Of a stretch of 59,859 bases of DNA, positions 51,461 to 59,859 are shown piece by piece. The translations under genes and the position numbers were made by a program. The stretch spans positions 1-59,859 of the forward strand of contig JAPPGA010000043.1 in assembly GCA_028821515.1 (NCBI GenBank), in the 5' to 3' direction. Below the pieces are notes generated by a model. That model saw only the letters and a program-made list of their open reading frames with translations. It ran no database searches and was not told where the DNA came from. Each line of letters begins with the position of its first letter. Position 1 is the stretch's first letter. Source of the stretch: Gammaproteobacteria bacterium. GTDB lineage: Bacteria; Pseudomonadota; Gammaproteobacteria; Pseudomonadales; Azotimanducaceae.

Positions 51461-51868
51461 ATGCTCGCGCAGGGACTGACACCCATACTCAACGTTTCCG
51501 ACATTCGTGCCAGCTTCGAGTGGTTCGAGAAGCTCGGATGGACCAAGGGCTGGGAATGGGGCGATCCACCCGGGTTCGGCGGCGTCTGCTCGGGGAACTG
51601 CGAGATCTTCCTTTGCCAGGACGCGCAAGGCGGCCGGGGACGCGGCCCGTCGCCGCGCACATTCGGTCCCGACGGCGACGAGAACGGGGACCAGGGGGTC
51701 TGGATGTCTATCTGGGTCGACGATGTCGACGCCATCCACCAACACTGCCTGGAGCAGGGTCTTGACGTGACCTGGCCTCCCGAGGACATGCCGTGGGGCG
51801 TTCGCGAGATGCACGTGCGCCATCCCGACGGCCACGTGTTCAGGGTAGGTCGGGGCCTGGAGGAGTAG
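51461..51868 (+). CDS. VOC superfamily (glyoxalase-like) protein
   Basis: 135 residues from the ATG at 51461, chosen because AAGGAG lies 6 bases before it; an ATG at 51446 would contain that site in the coding part. LTPILNVSDIRASFEWFEKLGW opens the first module, VWMSIWVDDVDAIHQHCLEQGLDV the second, and REMHVRHPDGHVFRVGRGLEE ends it, with the usual metal-type His/Glu only partly present. It overlaps the 3' end of the convergent luciferase-like gene by 29 bases. Confidence 0.88.
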   Translation: MLAQGLTPILNVSDIRASFEWFEKLGWTKGWEWGDPPGFGGVCSGNCEIFLCQDAQGGRGRGPSPRTFGPDGDENGDQGVWMSIWVDDVDAIHQHCLEQGLDVTWPPEDMPWGVREMHVRHPDGHVFRVGRGLEE

Positions 51869-52862
51869 CCGGTTCGCGGTAGGCGTTCGCGATAAGTTCG
51901 TAGGACTTCACGCGGTCGTCGAACGACGGCGTGATCGTCAGCACGATAACCTCGTCGGCCTGGGTTTCTTCCACGAGGGCATCGATCTCCGCCTTCACCT
52001 CTGCGCCGCTGCCGATGATCTGCCGGGAACGCCTGCTGCGCAGTTGCTCCATCTCTTCGTCGCTGAACGGCGCGGCGGCGGCTTCTTCCAGTGTCGGCGG
52101 GGGCCCGCGGATTCCCCGGTCGCGGCGGATGCGCTGGATCTCGCGCATGCGGCGGAAAAGGTCGGCGCGTTCGGGGTCTTCCGTTGCGATGGCGAAGACG
52201 CCGATGGAGGAATACGGGGCCGAAAGGTGTTCGCCCTGGAACTCGTCACGATAGCGCTGCATGGCGGCGACAGTCGGCTGTGGCGCGATGAAGTGGGCAA
52301 AGGAGAACGCGAGACCGAATCGCCCGGCGTAGACGGCGCTGTCGAGGCTTGACCCGAGCATCCAGATGTCCGGCGTGGTCTGTGCGTTCGGCGTCGCGCG
52401 AAGGCGCTCGAACGCCTCCGTGAACGGCTTTTCGCCGGAGACGAATGCGACCAGGTCCTTGACTTTCGCTGGGTAGTACTCGATGCCGAGAGGATTGCCG
52501 TACGCGAGCGCGGCGGCGGTGAGGCCGTCGCTTCCGGGCGCCCGGCCCACGCCCAGATCTATTCTTCCGGGATACATGAGTTCCAGCATGCGGAAGTTCT
52601 CGGCGACCTTGAACGGCGAATAGTGCGGCAGCATCACCCCGCCGGAGCCGATGCGAATGCGGTCGGTCTCGCGTGCCACGCGGGTGATGAGGATCTCCGG
52701 GGTCGAACTCGCCAGCGTACTCGAAGCGTGGTGCTCGGCGATCCAGTACCGGTGATAGCCGAAGGCTTCGCACTCCTGGGCGAGCCGGATGGTGTTGTCC
52801 ACCGCCGTGCGCGCATCCTCCCCGCGGGCGATCGGCGATTGATCCAGCACTCCCAACTTCAT
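51840..52862 (-). CDS. Luciferase-like (LLM) flavin monooxygenase
   Basis: 340-residue TIM-barrel oxidoreductase of the MsnO8/bacterial-luciferase-like group: KLGVLDQSPIARGEDAR, YHRYWIAEHHASSTLASSTPE, RIRIGSGGVMLPHYSP and PGRIDLGVGRAPGSDG are its hallmarks. It uses FMN or F420-type flavins with an outside reductase. The start ATG at 52862 is divergent from the second Rieske oxygenase by 52 bases. Its 3' end overlaps the convergent VOC gene. Substrate unknown. Confidence 0.93.
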   Translation of the reverse strand: MKLGVLDQSPIARGEDARTAVDNTIRLAQECEAFGYHRYWIAEHHASSTLASSTPEILITRVARETDRIRIGSGGVMLPHYSPFKVAENFRMLELMYPGRIDLGVGRAPGSDGLTAAALAYGNPLGIEYYPAKVKDLVAFVSGEKPFTEAFERLRATPNAQTTPDIWMLGSSLDSAVYAGRFGLAFSFAHFIAPQPTVAAMQRYRDEFQGEHLSAPYSSIGVFAIATEDPERADLFRRMREIQRIRRDRGIRGPPPTLEEAAAAPFSDEEMEQLRSRRSRQIIGSGAEVKAEIDALVEETQADEVIVLTITPSFDDRVKSYELIANAYREPATPPGPDLP

Positions 52863-52914
52863 GCGGCGACAGTGTACATTCGTACCACAGCGCAGGTTGC
52901 GCGGGAGGACCCGA

Positions 52915-54243
52915 ATGCTGTCGTCTGAAGATAACGCGCGTTTGACCCGGACCGGGCCGGACACGCCCATGGGCAACGTGTTCCGCGCGTACTGGATGCC
53001 CGCGCTCCTGTCCAGCGAGTTGCCGGAACCCGACTGTCCGCCGAAACGCGTCAGGCTCCTCGGCGAGGACTTCGTCGCCTTTCGCGACACCCGTGGCCGC
53101 GTCGGCATCGTCGAACCGGTCTGCCCGCATCGCGGCGCGAACCTCTTCTTCGGGCGCGTTGCCGATTGCGGCATCCGCTGCAGCTATCACGGCTGGAAGT
53201 TCGACCACCGGGGCAACTGCCTCGAAATGCCCACGCTCACGCCGGAAGCTGAGGAGCGTGTCAGGCCGAGGGCAGCGATTCGGGCGCTCGAGGCCCGGGA
53301 GTCGGGGGACGTCATTTGGGCATACATGGGAGACGGTCCCGCCCCCGAACTGCCCCGGTTCGAGTTCGCCGAGGTGCCGCCGGAACACCGGTTCGTGTCG
53401 AAGAAGCTGCAGCAGTGCAACTGGGCGCAGGCGTGCGAGGGCGGCCTCGACACTGCGCACTTCTCGTACCTGCACGCGGGCATCCGGGACGGCGAGAGAG
53501 TGGGTTTGCATGAAGTCTCACCGCAGCGGCCCCGCTCGGACGGTGAAAACGAACCGCCGTCCATGGCCCGCTTCCGCTGGCTGATCGAGGACGGACGCCC
53601 GCAGTTCACCGTGCTCGAACACGATGCCGGGCTGCTGCTTTGCGCTTCACGCGAGGCAGACGGCGACCAACTCTACTGGCGAATGACCCAGTTCCTCATG
53701 CCCAACCACTCGCTCGCGCCGGGCAACTTCCCGGACGAGAACAATCTCGGCAACACCTGGGTCCCGATCGACGACGAATCGTGCTGGATCTTCTGCTATT
53801 GCTGGAACCCCGACCGGCCGTTGACCGAGAAGGAGACCGAGCGATTGAGTCGCGGCTGGGGCGTCTTCCCCGAGATGGAGGCGGACTACGTGCCCGTACG
53901 GCGGCGCGAGAACGACTACCTGGTCGACCGCACGTTGCAGCGCGAATCGAGCTTCACCGGAATCCGGGGCATCTCGGAACAGGACCAGGCTATCGCCGAC
54001 AGCCAGGGACTGATCGCGGATCGCACCCGGGAACTGCTCGGCCAGACGGATCTCGGGGTTGTGAAGTTTCGGAATATGGTCCTGGCTGCGGCATCCGGCG
54101 TAGGGGAAGGCAAGACACCCAAGGGAGCGGATTGTCCGGACGCCTACCTAGTGCGTTCCGGCGACATCGTCGCCCCGGCGGACACAGAGATCCTCGATGT
54201 CGTCGAATCGCGTTTCGGGACGATGTCCGGCGTCGCTCTCTAG
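52915..54243 (+). CDS. Rieske non-heme iron oxygenase, locus 2 (phthalate-4,5-dioxygenase-like)
   Basis: 442 residues from the ATG at 52915, with GGGAGGA 6 bases upstream. The Rieske motif is C70-P-H72-RG and C89-S-Y-H92-GW, and the iron site EGGLDTAHFSYLHAG carries the two histidines. The C-terminal region (SFTGIRGISEQDQAIADSQG, DRTRELLGQTD) is typical of the phthalate dioxygenase / vanillate-demethylase-like group, which work as alpha-only oligomers with an FMN-ferredoxin reductase. No reductase is adjacent. It is convergent with an epimerase gene, their ends overlapping by 4 bases. Confidence 0.94.
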   Translation: MLSSEDNARLTRTGPDTPMGNVFRAYWMPALLSSELPEPDCPPKRVRLLGEDFVAFRDTRGRVGIVEPVCPHRGANLFFGRVADCGIRCSYHGWKFDHRGNCLEMPTLTPEAEERVRPRAAIRALEARESGDVIWAYMGDGPAPELPRFEFAEVPPEHRFVSKKLQQCNWAQACEGGLDTAHFSYLHAGIRDGERVGLHEVSPQRPRSDGENEPPSMARFRWLIEDGRPQFTVLEHDAGLLLCASREADGDQLYWRMTQFLMPNHSLAPGNFPDENNLGNTWVPIDDESCWIFCYCWNPDRPLTEKETERLSRGWGVFPEMEADYVPVRRRENDYLVDRTLQRESSFTGIRGISEQDQAIADSQGLIADRTRELLGQTDLGVVKFRNMVLAAASGVGEGKTPKGADCPDAYLVRSGDIVAPADTEILDVVESRFGTMSGVAL

Positions 54244-55346
54244 GACGAGTTCGGGACCGGCAGGACCCCAAGTCGAACGAAGGAGTCGACGGTCGCTTTC
54301 AGCGACTCGTTGATCGAATACGGTTTGAGGCCAAGTTCGCGCATTGCGAGCGTGCAATAGGAACGTGGCTTGTCGAAGGTCGGCTCCTTCGGCCTGTCGC
54401 CGTCCATCTCTTCACCGCCGATGTTCTGAAACCTTGGAAACAGTTCCTTCAGCCTCGCCTGCAGTTGCCAGGTGAAGAGTTCGCCCGACCGGTCGCTCGC
54501 CGCAAGGATGTAACGCGAACCGTTTCGTGCCACGGTACTTTCGGCGCACAGTCGGTGCGCCCTCCCGACGTCGCGCACGTCGACGTTGTTCCAGAGCATT
54601 CTGCCCCCCGGGGTCAGGGTGAAGGGTTCGCCCTGAAGCATCCGCCGGATCCAGACGTGCCAGCCGCCTTCGTCGTGGTTGGCGCACATCACGGGGCCGA
54701 TGACGTCGAGCGGCAGGATCGACATCGACTCGAAGCGCCCGTCCTGTTCCGCCGCCCTGTAGATCAACTGCTCGGCCCGCGCCTTGCCGTAGGCGTAGGC
54801 GGCATGCCGGTTATTGGGGATGTCCTCTTCCGACCAGCCGGGCGGCCGGTCTTCGATGTTGTCGGTGCACCAGTCTTTCTCGGTGTAGATGTAGCCTTCT
54901 TCGGCTGGGTGCGATACCGCCGAGAACGAGCTCGTCAAGACCAGGCGCCGGACCGTGCCGGCCCTTCGCACCGACTCGATGACGTGATCCACGACGGTGA
55001 AACAGCCGTCGTACACCTCCTGCGGCGTCGCCTGGTGACGCGTGAGAACGGCCCCCGCGTGCATGACGGCGCAGCATCCCTCGAAGGCGGCGTCGTAACT
55101 GCCGCGCTTCAGGAGGTCGGCGGTGAACAGCGTATTGCTCCCGGGAAGGCCTTGATGGTTCATGGCGAGGAGATGATCGACCTTGTCCGGTCTGCCGGGA
55201 TCCCGAACGCACGAATGGACCCGGTAGCCCTGTTCCACGAGTTCGCGGACGATCCACGACCCGACGTATCCGCTGGCGCCGGTGACGGCGACTGGGCCGT
55301 CGGCCGGCGATACGGCCAGGGGGCGCGATGAGTTGCTGTCGGTCAT
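54240..55346 (-). CDS. NAD-dependent epimerase/dehydratase family protein
   Basis: 368-residue extended SDR, starting at ATG 55346 with VAVTGASGYVGSWIVRELVEQG as the Rossmann motif. The active-site YAYGKARAEQL (YxxxK) is preceded by LTSSFSAVSHP. The style matches dihydroflavonol-4-reductase / cinnamoyl-CoA-reductase-like members, which reduce carbonyls next to aromatic or steroid rings, rather than sugar epimerases. Divergent from the F420-type luciferase-like gene by about 140 bases. Confidence 0.9.
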   Translation of the reverse strand: MTDSNSSRPLAVSPADGPVAVTGASGYVGSWIVRELVEQGYRVHSCVRDPGRPDKVDHLLAMNHQGLPGSNTLFTADLLKRGSYDAAFEGCCAVMHAGAVLTRHQATPQEVYDGCFTVVDHVIESVRRAGTVRRLVLTSSFSAVSHPAEEGYIYTEKDWCTDNIEDRPPGWSEEDIPNNRHAAYAYGKARAEQLIYRAAEQDGRFESMSILPLDVIGPVMCANHDEGGWHVWIRRMLQGEPFTLTPGGRMLWNNVDVRDVGRAHRLCAESTVARNGSRYILAASDRSGELFTWQLQARLKELFPRFQNIGGEEMDGDRPKEPTFDKPRSYCTLAMRELGLKPYSINESLKATVDSFVRLGVLPVPNSS

Positions 55347-55489
55347 TGTCGGCGGCGGACTCGAGGGTGTTGTCCCCCATGATACGAGAGAGGCTGCGCG
55401 AACGTTCAAAGTACCGTGCAGCGATGTGATCGCTTTGACAACGGCGGCGTGTACCCATTAACTGTGCGCTTTCCGCCCGCAGGAGATTG

Positions 55490-56416
55490 ATGATGCGCTT
55501 TGGTTACTGGCCCAGCCCGTGGCTGCCGTTCAACGAGATGGTCGAGCTTTGTACGCACGCGGAGGCGACGGGCTGGGATGGCCTCTGGGTCGCGGATCAC
55601 TTCATGGCGGCGGGCGCGAACACCGACATGCCGTTCCCCGAAGCCTGGATGACGCTGTCGGCCCTTGCCGCCCGCGTCCCGCGGGTGCGCGTCGGCACCA
55701 TGGTCACCGGCAATACCTATCGCAATCCGGCGGTCCTGGCGAAGATGGCGGCGACGCTGGATCACATCTCCGGCGGGCGCGTGGTGCTGGGGCTCGGTTC
55801 CGGATGGCAGGAGAACGAACACCGCCAGTACGGCATCGAGTTCGACACGATACCTGGCCGACTGCGGCGACTGGACGAGGCGTGCCAGGTCATCAAGGCG
55901 TTGTATACGCAAAAGACGAGCAACTTTTCGGGCCGTTACTATCAGCTCACCGACGCGACGCTGGAGCCGAAGCCCGTGCAGGACCCACTGCCGCTCCTCA
56001 TCGGCGGCGGCGGAGAGAAGGTCACGCTCAAGATCACGGCCAAGTATGCCGACGAGTGGAACCATTGGGGCAACGTGGCAATGATGGAATACAAGGGTGC
56101 GATCCTGGACGCGCACTGCGCGGATGTCGGACGCAACCCGGCGGACATCGAGCGTACGGCTGCGGTGTTGATGTTCCTGGACACCACCAACGCGAAGGTG
56201 GAGGCGCGTTTGAAGGCCCACCCCGCGGGTCGTCAACCGCTCGGACCGCCGGGCCGCGCGATCGCGGGTACGCCTGCCGAGATGAGAGATATCGTCGCGC
56301 AGTACGAAGAGATCGGCGTTACCGAGATCGTCGTGACGGATGCCGTATTCGGGGAGGGCGACGAGAAGATCGCCACCATGGATCTGCTCATGCGCGAGGT
56401 GGCGGGGCGCGGATGA
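55490..56416 (+). CDS. LLM-class F420-dependent-type oxidoreductase
   Basis: 308 residues from the ATG at 55490, with AGGAG just upstream. The family pattern is clear: MRFGYWPSPWLPFNEM, GWDGLWVADHFM, RVRVGTMVTGNTYRNPA, LDHISGGRVVLGLGSGWQENEH and a C-terminal GTPAEMRDIVAQYEEIGV. Members of this group use coenzyme F420 or FMN; F420 use is not certain in proteobacteria. It precedes the MaoC-like dehydratase by 50 bases on the same strand, so they may be cotranscribed. Confidence 0.92.
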   Translation: MMRFGYWPSPWLPFNEMVELCTHAEATGWDGLWVADHFMAAGANTDMPFPEAWMTLSALAARVPRVRVGTMVTGNTYRNPAVLAKMAATLDHISGGRVVLGLGSGWQENEHRQYGIEFDTIPGRLRRLDEACQVIKALYTQKTSNFSGRYYQLTDATLEPKPVQDPLPLLIGGGGEKVTLKITAKYADEWNHWGNVAMMEYKGAILDAHCADVGRNPADIERTAAVLMFLDTTNAKVEARLKAHPAGRQPLGPPGRAIAGTPAEMRDIVAQYEEIGVTEIVVTDAVFGEGDEKIATMDLLMREVAGRG

Positions 56417-56466
56417 AGTCGCGTCGGCGAACCGGGTAAACCCGAGACGGACAGGAGGAGGAAACC

Positions 56467-57558
56467 ATGGCGGCGCCGGATCTGATCAAGACCATCGACG
56501 AGTTTGAAGCCGAGTACAGGAAGGGAATCGGGGAGGTTCTCCCCCACCACCCGACCAAGGAGGCCAGTCTCGACAACATCCGCAACTTCTGCGAAGGCAT
56601 CGGCGATTACAACCCACTCTGGCAGGACGAGGAGCATGCAGGAAACAGCCGTTTCGGCATGATCACCGCGCCCCCGAGCTTCCTCTACAGCGTTGCCCTC
56701 GGCGTCATTGCCGGGGAGACGGGCGCCATCGACCGCGCCCGGGTATCGACACAGTACCTGCCGGTGAACTACGCCGGTGTCGAGATCGACTTCGTTCGAC
56801 CGGTCTGGTTGGGGGACCGCATCACCGTCACTGAGAAAGTCGGTGAGACGATCAGAAAGACCAGCAGCCGCATCGGCGCAATCAACTTCAACACCGGTCA
56901 CGTGATATATACCAACCATCGCCACGAGACGGTGGCGACGTTCAAGACCCTGATGGCGCGATACGAGAACACCGGCGGCACGCTTCAATATGACCGCAAT
57001 CCGAAGGGCGGCGATCCCGACAGCGTGTATGAAGCGGCGGATCCGCTCGTGTGGGAACGGGAGCGGCGCGGTGCCGAGCCGCGGTATTGGGAGGATGTCG
57101 CAGAGGGCGACGCGTTGGATACCCTGAGGAAGGGAACCTACTCGGTGTCGGAACTGTTCCTCTTCACCCACGGCGTGCTCGGCCTGCGTCGCAGCACCCG
57201 GGACCGCCTCGACGCAGAGGGATCCGGGGAACTCGGCGGCGGTGGCCGGTTCGACCTGGAGCACGCCCAGAAGCGGCGCAACATGCCGGGCCAGTTCGAT
57301 TTCGGACCCCAGCGCGTCTGCTGGCTTACCCAGATCGTCACGGACTGGATGGGGGACGACGGAACGTTGAAGAAGCTCAACGCGTCGGTGCGCCATCCCA
57401 ACATTGTCGGCGACACGAATACGCTGACGGGCTCAGTGGTGAGAAAGTCCGTCGTCGATGGTGAGCACCTGGTCGAAGTGCAGATGCAGAACAGCAACCA
57501 ATCGGGTCTTACAACCGCGTTCGGCTCAGCCATCGTCGCGCTGCCGACGCGAAGCTAG
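56467..57558 (+). CDS. MaoC-like (FAS1-type) dehydratase, double hotdog
   Basis: 363 residues with two hotdog domains. GGAGGA lies before the ATG. The N-terminal domain (about 1-165) begins like MaoC_dehydrat_N (ASLDNIRNFCEGIGDYNPLWQDEE, ITAPPSFLYSVALG) and carries the D/H-type hydratase residues in GDYNP. The C-terminal domain (about 190-360) has YWEDVAEGDALD and HPNIVGDTNTLTGSVV. It would hydrate or dehydrate an enoyl-type thioester, fitting the CoA transferases nearby. Substrate unknown. Confidence 0.87.
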   Translation: MAAPDLIKTIDEFEAEYRKGIGEVLPHHPTKEASLDNIRNFCEGIGDYNPLWQDEEHAGNSRFGMITAPPSFLYSVALGVIAGETGAIDRARVSTQYLPVNYAGVEIDFVRPVWLGDRITVTEKVGETIRKTSSRIGAINFNTGHVIYTNHRHETVATFKTLMARYENTGGTLQYDRNPKGGDPDSVYEAADPLVWERERRGAEPRYWEDVAEGDALDTLRKGTYSVSELFLFTHGVLGLRRSTRDRLDAEGSGELGGGGRFDLEHAQKRRNMPGQFDFGPQRVCWLTQIVTDWMGDDGTLKKLNASVRHPNIVGDTNTLTGSVVRKSVVDGEHLVEVQMQNSNQSGLTTAFGSAIVALPTRS

Positions 57559-57560
57559 CG

Positions 57561-58604
57561 CTAGCCGCTGGCTCGCCGCGCGTCGATCTCGTCCAGGATA
57601 TCGAGCGTGTGCAGGGATTCCTGCTTGTCGTATTGCGGACACTGCCGCAGGCCGGCGGCCAGGCAGCGGTGCACCGCCTCGGCCTGGTACAGAAATCCCT
57701 GCTGGTTCGGATAGGCCAGATCGGGGAGGCTCACCGCCGCCGGCAACGGGTACTCGAAACGCTGCGCCGGGGCGGGGACATTGGCGGTCATGTAACGCGA
57801 CGGAACGGTTCCGGGAGGAGGTATGCGGACGGTGATCGTCGTTGGCGCATGCGCTGGCTGTTCCAGCGTGATGCGGCCCTCGCGACCGATGATCTCGGTT
57901 GTTTCCACGAATTCGGATGGCATCGAGGGAAACGTCAGCACCGCGCACTTGTCGGGACCGTACTCGACGATGGCGCCGCCGGGTCTCAGGCCCGCGACGG
58001 TGACTGCCGTCGGCGTCGCATCGGAACCAAAGGCCAACGGGGCGGCCTGGACAGTGTAGATCGTACCGCCGAAATCGGATTGCACGAGTACGACTTCGCC
58101 GATGGCGCCCGCCTCGATCAACGTTCGCGCATGCTCCACGGCGGGAAAGAAACGCGTCCAGACGGCATCCTGCAGCATGACGCCACGCGCTTCCGCTGCG
58201 GCGTACATGGCTCGGGCGTCAGCCGCGGTCTCGGCCAGGTTCTTTTCGCACAACACGTGCTTGCCGGCCTCGATGGCGAGAATGGCGTGCTCTTTGTGCA
58301 GCCGGTCGATGGTGCCGACGTAGACGATATCGACGTCGGGTGACTCGACCATCTCGGCGTAGCTGCCGTAGGCGGAAGGGATACCGAACCTTGCGGCGAA
58401 CTCCCGCGCGCGATCCACGGAACGCGCGGCGACGGCAGTGACCGTGGCGCCGGCGCACGCATGCAGGCACGGGACCCATTGCGCCGAAATCCTGCCGGCG
58501 CCGAGGATGCCCCAGCGCAGCGGGAACGCGACATCCGCGGGATCGGTAATGCCGAGACGGACATCTCTGGGTGTCGATGGGGGCAACGTGGAATTTGGCG
58601 CCAT
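57561..58604 (-). CDS. Gfo/Idh/MocA family oxidoreductase
   Basis: 347-residue NAD(P)-dependent dehydrogenase. The N-terminal Rossmann domain starts WGILGAGRISAQWVPCLHACAG, with the family EK motif HVLCEKNLAETAADA. The C-terminal alpha/beta domain carries the substrate side (VEHARTLIEAGAIGEVVLVQSDFGG). It resembles trans-1,2-dihydrobenzene-1,2-diol dehydrogenase-like and glucose-fructose-oxidoreductase-like members. It is convergent with the MaoC-like gene (2-base gap) and divergent from the LuxR gene. Confidence 0.92.
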   Translation of the reverse strand: MAPNSTLPPSTPRDVRLGITDPADVAFPLRWGILGAGRISAQWVPCLHACAGATVTAVAARSVDRAREFAARFGIPSAYGSYAEMVESPDVDIVYVGTIDRLHKEHAILAIEAGKHVLCEKNLAETAADARAMYAAAEARGVMLQDAVWTRFFPAVEHARTLIEAGAIGEVVLVQSDFGGTIYTVQAAPLAFGSDATPTAVTVAGLRPGGAIVEYGPDKCAVLTFPSMPSEFVETTEIIGREGRITLEQPAHAPTTITVRIPPPGTVPSRYMTANVPAPAQRFEYPLPAAVSLPDLAYPNQQGFLYQAEAVHRCLAAGLRQCPQYDKQESLHTLDILDEIDARRASG

Positions 58605-58699
58605 GGATTCATGACCTGTGATCGGATGGAGGTCGCATCATACGACGAGCCAAAGCGATGGCTCATCGCACAACGCATTTGCGCGTGTATGATCGAGCC

Positions 58700-59809
58700 A
58701 TGGCTCGCGTCAGCGATCTCCAGTTGAACCAGGTGGTTCAGATTGGCCATCTCGCACAGGAGTGCGTGGCCGAACGGGACTTCGCGGCCATCATGACCCG
58801 CGAATTGATGTATCTGCTCGGGTCCTCATCGGGCGTGTTCATCGAGTTCGACCCTGGCTCCCCCCAGTTGAAGCTGCTGGAAGGCACGTCGTACCAGGTC
58901 GATCACAGCAACATGAAGAAATACCTGGACTATTACCAGCACCTGGATCCGGCGCTGGCCCGCTACAAGCGGTTGTCCCATGTGCACGAGTTGCCCAGCG
59001 TCTCCACGGACCAGGTCATCGAGTCCGACAGCTCTTACCGGGAGTGCGAGTTCTACCAGGACTTCCTGCGCCCGACCGGCGTCCATTCGGCGATGATCTT
59101 CGGCATCAATATTGAAGGCCAGCCGTTCGGACTGGTTGGAATGCACCGCACGGAACCATTGGGGCATTACAGCGAAACGGATCACCGGCTTGCGCAACTG
59201 CTGATTCCCTACCTGAGCATTGCGCTGCGGTTCCGCTACAGCAGACGGCAGCAGGAAAAGCGTGACGATGTTGTGACCAATCTCCTGCGCCTGCGGGGGA
59301 TTCGTGGCTACCTGATGCTGGACAAGGACTTCCTGCTGCGCGATGTAGTCGGTGAATTCGAGGATGCCGATCTGATCGCGCCGTACGCCGATCTGCAGGG
59401 TCTGCGTGGGTGCTCCGTCTATCACCTCCTCTCCGAGCAGGTCCGCACAAGCCTCGTGCGAGCACGTGAGGGCCGGGGCAGGGAAGTCGCGATTCTCCTC
59501 GACAGACACGGGAACACCCGGAATTCACACCGTGTCGAGGTGGTAAAGCATGCGGACGGGACCAGGCATTACGTGCTCATCGCCCTGGACCAGAGCTACG
59601 CCGGCATTTCGGATGGCCGCGCGCGCGAGTTGTCGCTGTCACCCCGGCAGACCCAGATCGTGAAGCTGGTGGCCCTGGGTATGACCAATGCCCAGATCTC
59701 CGGGTCCCTGGGATTGCAGGTGAAGACGGTCGAGAACTACCTGACGTCCATCTTTCAGAAAACCGGGACCTCCAATCGAACGGAACTGGTTGCCGTTCTC
59801 TCCAACTAG
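58700..59809 (+). CDS. LuxR-family transcriptional regulator
   Basis: 369 residues from the ATG at 58700. The C-terminal LuxR/GerE helix-turn-helix is at about 307-365 (ELSLSPRQTQIVKLVALGMT, NAQISGSLGLQVKTVENYL). The N-terminal 250 residues are a GAF-like sensory part (ELMYLLGSSSGVFIEFD, SAMIFGINIEGQPFGLVG, TDHRLAQLLIPYLSIALRFRY); no receiver domain or autoinducer motif is seen. Divergent from the Gfo/Idh/MocA gene across 95 bases, it is a likely local regulator of the catabolic genes. Ligand unknown. Confidence 0.92.
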   Translation: MARVSDLQLNQVVQIGHLAQECVAERDFAAIMTRELMYLLGSSSGVFIEFDPGSPQLKLLEGTSYQVDHSNMKKYLDYYQHLDPALARYKRLSHVHELPSVSTDQVIESDSSYRECEFYQDFLRPTGVHSAMIFGINIEGQPFGLVGMHRTEPLGHYSETDHRLAQLLIPYLSIALRFRYSRRQQEKRDDVVTNLLRLRGIRGYLMLDKDFLLRDVVGEFEDADLIAPYADLQGLRGCSVYHLLSEQVRTSLVRAREGRGREVAILLDRHGNTRNSHRVEVVKHADGTRHYVLIALDQSYAGISDGRARELSLSPRQTQIVKLVALGMTNAQISGSLGLQVKTVENYLTSIFQKTGTSNRTELVAVLSN

Positions 59810-59859
59810 ACATAATGTTTTGACCTGCCCGTCCTCAAGAGCGTGGATTATCTTGGGGC

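Overview
The window comes from a GC-rich Gram-negative bacterium. Outer-membrane markers are present: an LpxL/HtrB-like acyltransferase diverging from the ADP-heptose gene hldE, periplasmic signal peptides and a lipoprotein cytochrome c. A Yej-type peptide importer, the long form of S-adenosylhomocysteinase, three CaiB/BaiF CoA transferases, two Rieske oxygenases and two luciferase-like monooxygenases suggest a proteobacterium, probably an environmental gammaproteobacterium with many catabolic genes; that placement is inference. Gene density is high, there is no non-coding gap above about 300 bases, and I saw no rRNA, tRNA, CRISPR array or transposase gene.

Layout. 1-1.3 kb: a carotenoid cleavage oxygenase cut by the window edge. 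1.4-8 kb (minus): a decayed Uma2 endonuclease, then yejE, yejB and two tandem yejA-type binding proteins with no yejF ATPase. 8-11 kb (plus): dgcN, dgcA and a class IV aminotransferase, a D-glutamate module divergent from the yej genes. 11-13.6 kb: a minus-strand cytochrome c / LRAT-fold / MOSC cluster and a plus-strand ArsR-AHSA1-TfoX operon with two operator palindromes. 13.7-16 kb: ahcY, then two copies of a 91-bp repeat bracketing a SelW-like selenoprotein with an in-frame UGA and a 56-residue peptide with a double-glycine-type leader. 16-19.7 kb: a CoA transferase, a DUF4242 protein, a RelE/ParE-Xre toxin-antitoxin pair and an AAA_14 ATPase. 19.7-28.4 kb: a MoxR ATPase and CoxE-like VWA protein directly upstream of a complete Opp/Dpp importer whose permease carries an inserted fibronectin-III-like domain. 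28.4-34 kb: VOC protein, N-acyl-D-amino-acid deacylase, DUF1214 protein, sulfotransferase and SDR.

34-40.4 kb: acyltransferase and hldE, an APH-type kinase overlapping a phospholyase-type class III aminotransferase, a phosphoesterase interrupted by an in-frame amber codon, and a secreted PsbP-like protein. 40.6-42.2 kb: a conserved unknown convergent with a UGSC-motif selenoprotein, the second gene in the window that needs UGA read as selenocysteine. 42.4-59.8 kb: a catabolic and accessory region of CoA transferases, aldo/keto reductase, FAD oxidoreductase, Rieske oxygenases, sulfatase, luciferase-like enzymes, NAD-dependent epimerase, MaoC-like dehydratase, Gfo/Idh/MocA dehydrogenase and a LuxR regulator.

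Themes. First, uptake and breakdown of D-amino-acid compounds: Yej-type and Opp-type importers, DgcN/DgcA, a D-amino-acid-type aminotransferase and a D-aminoacylase lie within about 25 kb, which would suit recycling of peptidoglycan peptides (inference). Second, two selenoprotein genes of unrelated families, each with UGA exactly at the family's selenocysteine position, imply that the organism decodes Sec although no sel genes lie here. Third, an island flanked by a 91-bp repeat holds an orphan GG-leader peptide that I do not recognise and that is the best candidate here for something undescribed.
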